DNA of 64,000 nucleotides from Isoetes taiwanensis. Taxonomy: Eukaryota; Streptophyta; Lycopodiopsida; Isoetales; Isoetaceae. The DNA lies in assembly GCA_021234155.1 (NCBI GenBank), contig JAJEKV010000085.1, forward strand, positions 1,870,896 through 1,934,895, written 5' to 3'. A program made the translations under genes and the position numbers. Below are positions 10,964-22,517 of this stretch, in pieces (positions within the stretch are counted from its first letter, which is position 1; each line of letters begins with the position of its first letter). The notes beneath the pieces are model-generated. The model did not search any database, was not told the origin of the DNA, and was given only the letters and a program-made list of their open reading frames with translations.

Positions 10964-13900
10964 ATGGGAGCAGAAGGAGCAAGCGACATGATGGCTTCAG
11001 AGGACGCCGGAATGGCGCCATCATTTTGTTTAGGGTCGGAATGTGCTGTTTTAGATCTATCATCTGAGAATCCTTTGATTTCTCAAGATGCTCTGATGGC
11101 TAAAGAACAGCATAAGATCAGTGAAGGGAAGAAGACGCCTGCTAAAATGAGCAAGAATCGCCAGAAGAGGACAGTTGCAAATAAGCTTTGTGCCATTCCC
11201 AAGAAATCTCGAGTTTCTTCAGAGTTTTTAGCAGTAGATGCATTGCCAGTTGATCTCATTGACTCTGATTCTGAATCAGAATCAGATGTTGAAGAATCTG
11301 ATGGTAGAAACAACAAGAAATCAGGTAAATCAGGTTTTCTTGATGCTGATGCAAGAATGGCTCTCACTATGAAGAAGAAGGCCAGTACTGAGAGAAAAGA
11401 TAATGCTTATGCTGAGAGATATTATGAATGGAGGAGAGAATATGGTGGAAAATTGTTTGGAGTATCTTCATCATTTCAAAAACGAATTCAAGAGTTCAAT
11501 ACACTGGAGATCCGTGAGTTTGGTCAGCATCTTGTGTATTTTTTGCAGCAAGTTGTACAAAGAAATGGAAAGATGTATAAAGCAACGACAATAAAGGATT
11601 TCTTGACTACTTTTGGAAGGTTAGTTACCTGATATTCTAAGTTTGGTTCAATTATAGCTTATATTAGTTTAAGGTTGAGAATTCTTAGATATTTTAAGTT
11701 TAACTTACAGCCTTATAATAGCCATGCAAGGGAAAATCGTGGAAGGAGAATGCTTTAAATAGAATAGGCATGCCCTTTCTTGAATAGGCCTTCTTTTCTT
11801 TCTATTTAAATGAAAAGTTGAAAAATACTCAAAATCTATGCAATATTTCAGAGCTAAATATGTGTGCATGCATCCGGGTACATGGATCTGCACTCTAATG
11901 CTGTGAATGCCTGTTGTATTTGCTATCATTGGTTAAAACACTGGCCATTGGGGAACAATATTTCAGAGGTAAATATGGGTGCATGCATCCGGGTACATGG
12001 ATCTGCACTCTAATACATGGATCTGCACTCTAATCCGGGTACATGGATCTGCACTCTAAACATGGGTGCATGCATGCGGTTACATGGATCTGCACTCTTA
12101 TATCTTGATGGGATGTGTAACTTTGGGAAAAGCAGCATAGAATAAAAACTGTGGTTGTGTAACTTAGATCAGCATGCTGAAACAAGATTAGACATAGTGT
12201 AGCAATGCTTTGAACAGCCTAGTTTCTGCAATTTACATATGCTTCTTAGAATGCACAAATCGGCTGAGCTACATGTTATTGTCCATGTTATTGTTTATTT
12301 TGATTGTCCATGTTATTGTTTATGTTCAGATTGTTGCGAGAAGGAAGAAATGACCGTATACGTACCACGGGTCAAGATGAGCCAGATATCAATGTATTTG
12401 AGCATCCGTTTTTTGCTGCAGCGAAAGAGGCAGCTAACAAAGTGATAGCAGATATTATGGCAAGGCAGCCAAGAAATCCGGATTCCTTTAATATGATAAC
12501 TGATAAGGTAATTAAGATGTTTTCATTTCTGCAACTAGATTAAGTAGATGCTTGTATTTTACATGTATTTTAGATGTAAGGTTTGTACTATTACAGGTGA
12601 TTGTGAAGGTCTTGGCAGCGGAAGAGTTTTCGCCATCGACTCCAAATGGCCTTCTTAATCGGGTTATTTTCTATTGTATAACCAATTTTTTGATTCGTGG
12701 GGGAAAGGAGTTGTGGAATGTGGTCTACAGCGACTTTCAATTGATGCAAGATCGTTACGGGCGATTTGTTAGGTGAGTTTTTTATTTTCCTTTTGTGTGT
12801 GTTGCTACTGTTGTAATAATTAATCTTTGCTATAATGTGTCCATACAGGTTTATGCAAAGGCCTTGTAAAAATCGTCCAGGTGATCTGAATAATTGCAAA
12901 GAATCAGACCTAAGAAAGCCTGTTGAGGTGTACGAAACAGTTAACGAAGACTTATATAAGACTTTTGAAAAGTATATTTCTCGACTTCCACCAGTGGACG
13001 ATGGAGAAGATGTTTGTGATCGCCATTTTCTCAAGGCTAGTAAGACGTTTGTTGCTGGAGGATCAAGTTGCTGGTATGCTAAGACAAATTTAGGGTGGAA
13101 CAAAATTTTCAAAGTTGGAAAGATCATGGGCAATATAGCTGGTATTCTTTCATCCCTTTTGTCGTTGTGAAGTTTTCAAAATTTGAAGGCTAATTTTTTT
13201 TGTTTTGCTGATAGGCCTCAAGATAAGCAACAAGACATTGCGTCACTATGCAGTCACAAGAGCTCGCCAACAAGGAATTCCTGATGACAATCTTAAGGAT
13301 TTAACTGGGCATAAACGTGTCGATACACTTCGTAACTATGACCATTCAGGTAAATTACTTTACAATGATGTTTTTTTGTACATTTACAATGATATTTGTT
13401 TGACAGGAAAGCAAGCCATGATGGCAATGCAAGCAAGCATTATGCCAGGCGGAAAGCCTTACGCTGCCACTCTTGCAATGTTACAAGAAAAACGTGAGTA
13501 TTTATGACTCATTTGTTATGCCTGTTCTTCTTCTTCTATTTTCTTATCATTATTCGATTCATATAGTCAATGCACCAGACGAGAATGTTGAAACGCCCAT
13601 TGCTGTTCCGCAATTAGTTCTTGCCTTGGGAGAACGCGAAGTGTTAAAACTGCCTTCTAAGCAGCGATCTGAGGAGCAGGTTCAGCAGCGAGCTGAGGAG
13701 CAGGTTCAGCAGCAACCTGAGGAGCAGGTTGAGGAGATTTTGCATCAATCTCGACAGCAAATGGAACATGTGCAGCAAATTTCTCCTCGGCCACAAATTG
13801 CAATGCAGCAGGAGGCAACAAATCAGACTGGTAATGATATAATTTCATGCCTTTGAATACTTAAATTTCATGTGTGTTTTACTTATAGATGGCCAGCTGA

Positions 13901-16900
13901 AACCTCAACCTAATTTTCGACCACCATTGGCTAATATGGCAAATGTCGGAGTTCCAAATGTTGGATATCCAGTTCAGAATTCTGCATACCCTCCCCGTGG
14001 ATCCTATTGTTTAAATTTGGTTTTTCCGGGGTTCCGAAAACTTTTTGGATTTTTTTTTTAGGTTAATTTTCTAAGGTTCGAAGGGTTTTGCCAGCCGAAA
14101 AAACTTCCCGATAATCCAAAAATTGGAAAAGCATTTTTGCATAAGATTTGGATGGTTTCGATGTTGGTCAGATTTAGGGATTTCTTCTTTGGGTAAAGCT
14201 TCGATGCGCCGTCACTCTGGAAGCATGTAGCACGGCATGGAGGCCACGATTGCTTTGGTTAGGGTTCGCGATTTGGACATTCGAGATACATGTTTCTATT
14301 TTCTATTCGGAACTATAGCTTGCGGGAGGATTATTGTTTCACATCGATTCTAGAATTGAAGGCAACAAGTCGTTATCAGGAATGATCGGCTTCATGTTGG
14401 GCCAGCTTCTACCTTATGCTAAATTGACCATCACTATCTGCAAATCTCCTAGCAGTTGGTAAGAGTTTTCTTTTTTTTCACGGCATGGGCTTTGTTGAAA
14501 ATCCATTCATCGTCTATTCTTCATGCTTCTCTATGTTTGCTAGCCAAAATTCTTACGGTATGAGATGAAGCATCGAGAGCATTTCTTATGTTAAAATTTC
14601 ATTTTAGGTGTTGCAAAATGCACAGGCTATGTTTTTGATGCTTAGAAATGGCCAGTTCGTTCCTGATACTATCTAGCGTCACGCCAAAGAAAAACATTCT
14701 CCACAAATTTTATAGGTGAGTCATTTTTTCTTTGTTTTTATCTCTATATTTATATGATTCAAACTATATTTGAACGCCGCTTGAAATACCGGCATTCTTA
14801 AGTCGAAAGCATGCCTATTACCCCTACAAATGTGTTTATGATGTTAGCTTTTGACATTATTCATCCTGGTTGTCCTTCCTCGACTTACTTGATTGAAGAT
14901 ATATTTGAGAACGATCTTGATACTAGCTTAGTGGAATTTTATCCATGAATGTAAGTTTTACTTTGATCCGCACTAGAGTATTTGAGGAGAGTTAACTTAT
15001 TTGTTATTCTTGCTATATTTTACTGCCCATGGGAAGTCTATATTCCTCAGGTACCATCATTGCTTATTCCTCAATTACCATCATTGCTCCTTCTGTAGAA
15101 AAGGAGTGTACCGCCGACAAACATCTCCATCATATATATTCTTATATGCCAATGCAGGAAACGACTCAATTTCCATTCTTTCCACAAGGTAAATTAGCTA
15201 TATATTGATGAGTCTCAATCACTATTTCTTTGTTCAATCATTATGGTGACAATCTGCGATTTGGGCCATAACAAAGGTATCCACTTGCATTTTGTAACTG
15301 ACGGAAAAGCTTCAATCTAGAACTTTTATGAGTCGTTTCTTCCATATTTTTGTTACGAAAAGGAGTTTCATTATAGAAGATTAATAAAGCGTGCCATGTC
15401 AATGAAGGCATGCTTTTGGTCTTTGGAAGCTTTTTCCACGGCAATGTCTCTTGGTATATTAAAGTCTACATGCAAGAGAACCAAAGCTTCCAACGGCATC
15501 TAACATCTTACTTTTTGGTGTCAAATCAAAAGGCTTGGTTAGGGGTTTGCATACGATTCTCCAATCACTTTGTTTTTCCAGGTAAGTCCACTTCTTTTCC
15601 ATTTAACAAAGCTTCCAATGGCATCCACATCTTATTTTTTTTAGGTCAAATCAAAAGGCTTGATTAGGGATTTGCATACCATTCTTCAATCACTTTTTGT
15701 TTTTTCCGTGTAAGTCCAAAGATTTTTTCCATTCAATTCACGTCTTTGCTTAAGTTTCTATGGTTTCTTTGTGTCCCATGTTCATGATTATCCAAAAGAG
15801 GCATACACTTTCTTTTATTGGGCTGCCTCTCTTTCTTGATGTGCATGTCGTCTTGCAATTTCACCGTTTGTATTTTTAGGCAAGTCTACTTTTCTTTACA
15901 TTCAGGTACATAAAATAGTTCAAATCCTTCACAGGCCACTTATGATTTCTTTCCTTTTTCTTGCATATATACTAAGCCAGAAGGTTATTTCCAAATTATC
16001 CAAAAAGCCGTGCATTACTACCTCTCTTTCTTGCTGTGCATGTGGGCATCATTTTTGTTTTGCAAGTAAGGAATGAAAATTTACCATCACATTCTTGGCC
16101 TACGTTGCTGTCATAACAGATAACAGTAAAGCCACAAATCTAAATAATAGGTGTTCACTTCCAGATTTGTGCTCTATCCTAAGACTACAGGATTAATCAT
16201 GCATCATCGAAGAAGATGCAAAAACTCCTATCGCCTTTGTCCACAACGTATACCTCATCGAAGATACCATTGTGGATATCTATACAAAAATTGAGGGCAT
16301 AGAGAAGGCTGTAGAAGTTTCTCAAGATTTGCCAAGAACAGCTATGATCTCATACGGTAAGTTTTCCCCTTGAATTATTTGTCTTCCCATACCATACCAT
16401 GATTGCTCATACTCGGCATTCTTCTTAGGTGTTTTGATACATTAGCACATTGACTAGGATGAAGCCAGAATGGCAAGGTAAGTGCCCTCCAGACTTCATC
16501 ATCCAATCATTATTCTTCTTTCTCTTACGAAGACGGTTTGACACTCTCGAAAATCACAGCATCAATGACAACATTTTGAATAACCTCTTCACAATGGCTG
16601 TTGCTTGATACAAAATATGGAGATCCGAAATATCCTTCAAATGGAGCAGAGAAGTCTGTTCTTTGAATAACCTCTGACAGTGATCAACATGGAATTTGCA
16701 GGGTGCTCAACTTCTGCTTCCAGCTTTTACCTAGGGTTTGCCTAATAAGCATTTTGAAGAGATCAAGGCCTAATGCATTTTCTAAGAAGCAGCAATAGTT
16801 ATTCTCTAGGTAAGTGTTTACAAAGCTAGAATAGATTGCCGCTCCCACAGATCTTGAAGATATGAGTTACTCTTTCAGGATAAAAGATCTCAGAGATGCA

Positions 16901-18692
16901 CAAGGTCAGGTCTTAGGATTAAAAATATTATGCTGTTTTGGAGAGACTCAAATACTACACTTACCCTGTTCTAAGTATATGGCGAATCTTCCTTCACAGG
17001 CTGTCAAAGGCTTCGTTATATGTGGACATACTATTATTTTTATGCTGTTGCTACAGGAAGTTAATGCGGTAAGTTAATTCTGTTGTGTTTTCTCAATCCT
17101 TTGCTTCATCCAAATGCTTTTGGAGAGACCCTGCGTGCTTTGTGTAGATGCTTTTTAGATAGATAATATTTCGCAAATGATGTATAAGGAGTTTACAGTA
17201 GTGGATATACTAGAATAGTAATAGCTTTTATTTTGTGCAGGCCATTTCTACATATGTTCAGTTAGACCAGATAATCCTCAAGGCACCAAATCCAAAAGTT
17301 ACCTACATGTGGAGCATCAGAATTCAATCAAGTACAATGCAACGTATTTCGTGATTTCATATCTTCTGTTTGACATGAAGACATCATAGCACATCGACTT
17401 CCATTTATTCCCAATATTGGATCAGTGAGCTCTACATTTTTTTGTGAAGAGATTTGTTTATTTATTCTATTTTCTTTTGTCTCAGGTACATAGTGCGTAA
17501 TCTTCAAGTACGCCTACATGCTGTTTTATGTTGTGTAATTCATTTCCATACTGTATCTGGATATGACCAAGTTGATATTCTATCTTATTCACATGTCTTA
17601 TCAGTTCTCTAAGAAATATTATCCATGCATATACGCTCTGCTTCAATAAAAATTAGCAGAGGTGCACATTGCTATGGTATACAGTAATGTCCTATTGAAA
17701 TGTGTCGTGACTTTTAGCAACCTTAATTAATCTGTTATCTAAATATTTCTCTTGCAGAGAATATGAGACCAGCATTCAACTCCAATGTTCTCGCGTAAAC
17801 ATTAATCCATTACAAACATTACTCCATTAGAGTTGGCATTAAGTTGAACGCATATCCACCTGACCACAACAGATAATTACTGTAATTTGTAATTTCTAGC
17901 TTTTGTGAACATAACTACTGGGTTTATTGAACATCGAAAATACATCCTTGCCATACAGTTCTTTCTTAACATGGAAGAACATCTTCACATCGCCGATCTA
18001 CAAATCATTCAGAATACACATTGCATTACACACAAGAAAAAAATTAGCATTTAAAGTTACACATTGCACTTTAAGCGTTTCATGCTTTCAAGTGCAAAGA
18101 TTCTAATATTAGTCTTGATATTATCCAATAGGTTCACATCATCAACTTAATCTCTACATGCTAGCATGCCAAAATGTTTAAATAAGGACTACAATCCAAA
18201 TTCACCTTAAATCAACCAACTTATACCACCCACTCCAACAACATAGTCCTTTATAATATACAGCCAGTCAACAATAACCTTCATGCCATTCGTATCGTCA
18301 AGCTAATATCCTAAATAATACCTACCACTCCTCATCCCTAACACACATTACCCCAACGTCATAGATTGCATTACTCTTCAAACTATTCCTCAACCACACA
18401 TCAACAAATCACATCCTTACAAAAACACAACAAAATACAGCTATTCGTACATAATCCAACAAAAAAATTCATTGTTCTACCCAGCCATCACATGACCATC
18501 TCTTCAAATCTACAAAAGCCCGGCAACGCCGGGCACCACACCTAGTTTAGTTTTAATTTCTCATTCTATTGGTACGTTTTTTTCATTCTGTTGGTACGTT
18601 CTATTGGTGTTCAAATTTCTGATTTTATTGATTGTAAATGCTTGTATGGGCAGAAAAATCCTTGGATAGATGGCAGCGATTATGATCTGTAA
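10964..18692 (+). CDS. Crypton/DUF3504-like tyrosine recombinase-domain protein, multi-exon
   Basis: Exons by GT/AG sites and phase: 10964-11619, 12330-12507, 12597-12772, 12849-13141, 13215-13349, 13407-13493, 13567-13830, 13889-14001. They join without a stop into 634 codons. The N-terminus is charged and Asp/Ser-rich. A helical region follows, then a tyrosine-recombinase core: FLIRGGKEL with R312 (Arg I, like the xxLRxxEL box), NKTLRH with K441 and R444 (HxxR, His replaced by Lys), TGH with H467, and NYDHS with nucleophile candidate Y476. The tail is Gln/Glu-rich with three 'EEQVQQ'-type repeats. DUF3504 proteins (ZMYM, QRICH1, KCTD1 relatives) derive from Crypton transposases. A Helitron (14002-18545) sits in the last mapped exon. 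Removing it leaves an open frame to TAA 18690-18692, though an intron is likelier there, with a final exon encoding NPWIDGSDYDL. The chosen ATG follows a TTG-initiated extension. Function unknown; perhaps a domesticated DNA-binding protein. Confidence 0.8.
11860..12105 (+). repeat. ~20 bp tandem/dispersed repeat in intron 1 of the recombinase-like gene
   Basis: The word ACATGGATCTGCACTCTAAT and close variants occur five times (about 11880, 11994, 12015, 12041, 12084). Most copies are preceded by 'gggtgcatgcatccgggt'. It lies wholly in the 710 bp first intron. Confidence 0.8.
14002..18545 (+). mobile_element. non-autonomous Helitron inserted in the recombinase-like gene
   Basis: The 3' end is diagnostic: stem GCCCGGC-AAC-GCCGGGC (18518-18534), 11 nt, then CTAG, followed by T. 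The proposed 5' end is TC at 14002 preceded by A, giving the A|T target typical of Helitrons and restoring the host frame when removed. Length ~4.5 kb. The interior is AT-rich with many exon-like islands bounded by GCAG and GTAAG, but no Rep or helicase frame is visible, so it is non-autonomous. The 5' boundary is inferred from target-site logic and weak resemblance to the other Helitron 5' ends. Confidence 0.75.
15480..15730 (+). repeat. ~120 bp tandem duplication inside the Helitron
   Basis: The block containing 'gcttccaa(c/t)ggcatc', 'tcaaatcaaaaggcttg(g/a)ttaggg(g/a)tttgcata' and 'caatcacttt' occurs twice in succession, starting near 15485 and 15611. Each copy ends in a pyrimidine tract and a GTAAGTCC-like donor. 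Confidence 0.75.
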
Positions 18693-19104
18693 TATTTGTA
18701 TAGATGGCAGCAGTAATATGATGTGTATACATGGCAGCATGGCAAGTTACAGCAGTGGAAAATATGGAAGTTGGGAAACAGCTTTAGTTACAGCACAGTT
18801 GTAAAAAATATGGCACTTGTGAAAAAATATGGCAGTTGTGAATATGACTTGAAACTGTGATAAGTAATTACTGTCATAATCTGTAATAATGTTTTGATAA
18901 TACTCTAACACTCTAGGATTTTATGAGATTATATCTAACACTCTAGGATGTTATGAGAGAAAGAGTAGAAGTTGTGGGCCAATGAGCTGTTACTAGCTGG
19001 TAACAGCACTTTAATGGACGGCTGAGATTAGATCTCAGCCTGTAAACCAGAGAACCAGGGCGTTAAGGTTTCTGATCATCTTTTGCCTTATTTATTTGAA
19101 AAAA
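18693..19104 (+). other. 3' flank of the recombinase-like gene; no gene seen
   Basis: AT-rich sequence with imperfect repeats of 'gatggcagca' and 'atatggca(c/g)ttgtgaa', followed by two copies of 'tctaacactctaggat(t/g)ttatgaga'. Consistent with a 3' UTR and intergenic DNA. It ends at the A that precedes the next Helitron. Confidence 0.45.
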
Positions 19105-22100
19105 TCTACTTAAAATATTTTTGGGGATTCTGGCTCACGCCGGAGTGACGCCGGAAAAAGCATCGATTTCCGGCGAAAGCGTCAATTTCCGGCGAAAGCG
19201 TGACTTTTGGAAGATTTTTTTGTTTTCCGGCAAATTTTCCGGCCCCTTTCCCCTCTCATATCCGTTCCTCTTTGTTCGCCTCCACTCTTCTCTGCGAAAC
19301 GGCAGCACTGCCTGCCATAATAATACTGGATTCTCCTCCTGCAATGGAGTTTAAATCCTTCCTTAAAATTTACCCTAACCGGAAGAGCAATCGGTGCAAG
19401 CAGCATTTTTTCCTAAGCGCAATCGGTGTAGCAGCATTTCTTCCTGAGGGGGTCGGCATCGCTGTATGGGCGGGTCAGATAACGGACAGGCAGGGATTTC
19501 CCAGTTTTCGCCACAAGCAGGTCAATGTGTTTTCTCTTCCGGCTCCATCGTGGGTTTGAAGATAAGATCTAACTTAACCTCTCTCATTTTTTTGCAGCTG
19601 ATTCGGCTACACAAAGAAACGTTAAGGTAAATTTTTTCTTCATTCTCTGTTTTTTACGTTTGTTTTGAGGTTTCATTCCAGAGTGCAGTTACAGGAACAT
19701 CGCCATTACAACTTCTCTCTTTGGACAACTCGAATCCTAAGGCCTCAGGCAGCACCAGATTCGTCCAGCATCAGATAAAATGCTTTCGGTGGGAGCATAA
19801 ACGAAAAGCAAAATGAGGAAGACAAGAAGCAAGCGGATTCTGACGGCTGGATTTTCTTAGAACGGCCGGATTTAGGTAGAAAATTGAAGCAAATTCCACT
19901 ATTTTGTTTAGGTACGTTTTTGCTTTTCCTAATTGCTGAAACTGCTGTGACAAAGCAGAGGACGCTGAAGTATTATTTCTGGGTTTGGTTAATCGGCCAT
20001 AGCAAAGGTGAGCGGTGGGAAATACAGCCCGTTACATGGATAATGCCTAAAGAACCATGTTCCTAGCTCTTCAAATCCATTTTCAGGTCGAGTTCTTGAC
20101 AAATTCCCGTCGCTTTCTCCACAATGGAGGCTCTGAACAAGACTGCAACGGATATGCACTGGATCTCCAGGTGCTGCGATGGATGTGCATGGCTAATCTG
20201 CTTTGGCCTGCTCTGATCTTTGTTTTTTGGATACTGCATGTGCTTTTGTTATGGAATCCATCACAATCCAGCATAGTTGCTTTAATCTTCTGTAGCTAAT
20301 GATTTTAACTTGCAGCCACCATCTTCTTTTAGAACTTTCTAGGACTGAAGCCACCACTGGCAGAAAATGGCGGAGGCTTTTGCAATCGAGAACAAGGAGG
20401 TAACTCAGAAAGTAATGAAGCAGAGTCGTATTCTTCTAGAAAACTCAAGTAAATGGTTTATTACAACTGGTCGCCATTTTCTGCCAGTGGTGGCTGCAGT
20501 CTGTAGTTAAAATTGATTTTAACTTGCAGGGGCACTAAAAGAAAAGTGCTATCTTCTGTAGCAACCATTCTTTTTGTTCAGGGTACCGGCATATGCTGGC
20601 AATGACAAACAGTATGTTATTAGATCACTATTTCGTTTAGAAAAAGAATGTGGTTGCAGTCACTCTACATTGTCCTGTGTTGCAGTGATTGAACTAAGGA
20701 AGCTTAGATCAAACCAGCTGTGCCATAAGTGCTTACCATATGTGTCTGCTCGCCTTCTAGAAACCCTCCGTTTGTAAGCTGAAGGCATAATTTATTCTGA
20801 GATTTATCAAACAGCATGCAGAAATGATATTTGGTACTCTGGTGAACATCCTTTCAGTAAAAGGACTCCTTTTGCATGCGCTGTTGCAAGGCTTAAAGCC
20901 CTTTTGACTCCTGTCTATTTTTCCATATCTTCAACTTTTCCTGCATCCAAGGAAGAGATTTGCATTGCCATGGGTGAATTTTCTACATTTAGGAAAAGTT
21001 CCATTTTTTTGAGGCATAATTTAAACCTTTATCTAAATGTTCTTTTCCTCTATAGGTTGCTTCATAGCTCTATTATTTGATAAGTTGTTGGACTTCGTTA
21101 TTGTTGTTTGTAAGTTCTATTTCATGCCCTTTGCTGCAACATGTCATTTCTTCTTCCCCTTTTAACCAGTCTGAGACCCATGGGCGCTTCACTAAGCAGA
21201 TGAATATCAAAAAAGTCTTGCTGGCCAAGTTCTTCACTCCAGTTTAACTGCCATTTTCATGTTCAAAGATTATGATATGCTATTATAATTTAAGCACAAA
21301 CATCTACCTTGCTAATTCAGTGGCATCTGATTATTTGCCTTATCTGTATAAAGTTCCAGAAAGTGTTATTTTCTGTTTTTCACTGGTTATTTTATGGCTC
21401 TACAAGGACGGAGGGTTTAAACTTTAAGGGCATGTTCACAGGCTTCATGCAAGTGCTTCTCTCTTATCTGTATCTTGGAACAGAACTGTGATTTCAGAAT
21501 CTCATTCCACACAGCTTATTGTTGATAATCCAGCAGGAATTCTTGCTCCCACAAACAAAGCGATCATAGCGGCTTTATCTATACATTAACGTATGATATT
21601 CAAAAAATGCTTTAGTTTACATCTTATTGTTAAACATATATGCCATATTTGGCAGGAAGGAGGCTGCAGAAGAGTCGAGAAGAATGAATACCTATCAAAA
21701 TTCAATAGCATCTAGAATTAGGTTAAATAATGCAAAAGGTTATTCAAGATCAAAGTGTAACTAAGTTTGTATGCATTGTTTAATTTTAGTTATTTAAAGT
21801 ACATTTTGTACATTATCTTTGTTAAGTTTGATTCTAGGACTAAGTAACATGTATTTTGCTGCGACAGGTCATCTTTAATGTGCGGTGCGATGAGGTCATC
21901 TTGGCCTCATATGCACGAACATTGCAAAAACAAACTAACACTTTTTGTTAAAACCCTCACAATCCCATAAAACCCTTGCACAGACCGACCAACGCTCAAC
22001 CAGAGCAAGGGCGAACGCATGCATTCAAGGTTCAAGATACCAATAAACGTAGATGAGACATCAACTTGCAATATTCCAAAGCAGTCCGAGCTGGCAAAGT

Positions 22101-22517
22101 TGACAATAGAGACTAGCATGATTATATGGGACGAGGCCCTAATGATGCATAAACATGTTTATGAAGCACTGGATAGAGCACTTTGTGACACGATGTCATG
22201 TGAAAGATTATTTGGGGGACTCATTGTTGTTTCGGAAGGAGATTTTTGCTTCCTCGAAGCACGCCTATATATGGATCATGTTGGGATCACCATAAATATG
22301 TAAGTGATGAACCATATCCATTCTTGCAAGCATCAACCTATAGTGTTGTTGGAAGTTGCACAAATGGATGTGCAAGCATCAACCTATATGTTGTTGGAAG
22401 TTGCACAAATGGATGTTAAAGGCCAAGTAAAAACACAGTCGGGGACATTAGCGAAGCCGAACGCCAAAGTAAAACACATTGGGACATTAGCAGTTAGCGG
22501 CCGCACACATTTACTAG
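19105..22517 (+). mobile_element. Helitron array, unit 1
   Basis: Starts TCTACTTAAAA after an A and runs into 'cacgccgg' motifs shared with units 2 and 3. Ends CTAG at 22514-22517, immediately abutting the TC of unit 2. The terminal hairpin is degenerate (palindrome GCGGCCGC at 22497-22504), but the 3' consensus 'ggacattagc' and 'tttactag' are kept. Length 3413 bp. It retains a helicase fragment at 22019-22303. Other exon-like islands, e.g. 19681-19800, match unit 3 around 36560-36665. Confidence 0.78.
22019..22303 (+). pseudogene. PIF1-like helicase fragment of a Helitron RepHel
   Basis: The ~95-codon frame includes the Helitron/PIF1 helicase stretch: 'HSRFKIPI', then 'KQSELAKL', a Walker-B-like 'IIWDEA', 'ALDRAL' and a 'FGG...GGD'-like segment reading SEGD. 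This is the part between motifs I and III of the SF1B helicase. Rep endonuclease, the Walker A loop and later motifs are missing. It shares the element's strand and lies ~210 bp before the 3' terminus, so it is a deletion remnant of an autonomous ancestor. Confidence 0.75.

Noticed and set aside
19200-19559. 119-codon plus-strand frame near the start of Helitron unit 1
   Set aside because: The sequence corresponds to the repeated GC-rich Helitron 5' region shared in part with units 2 and 3; no motif.
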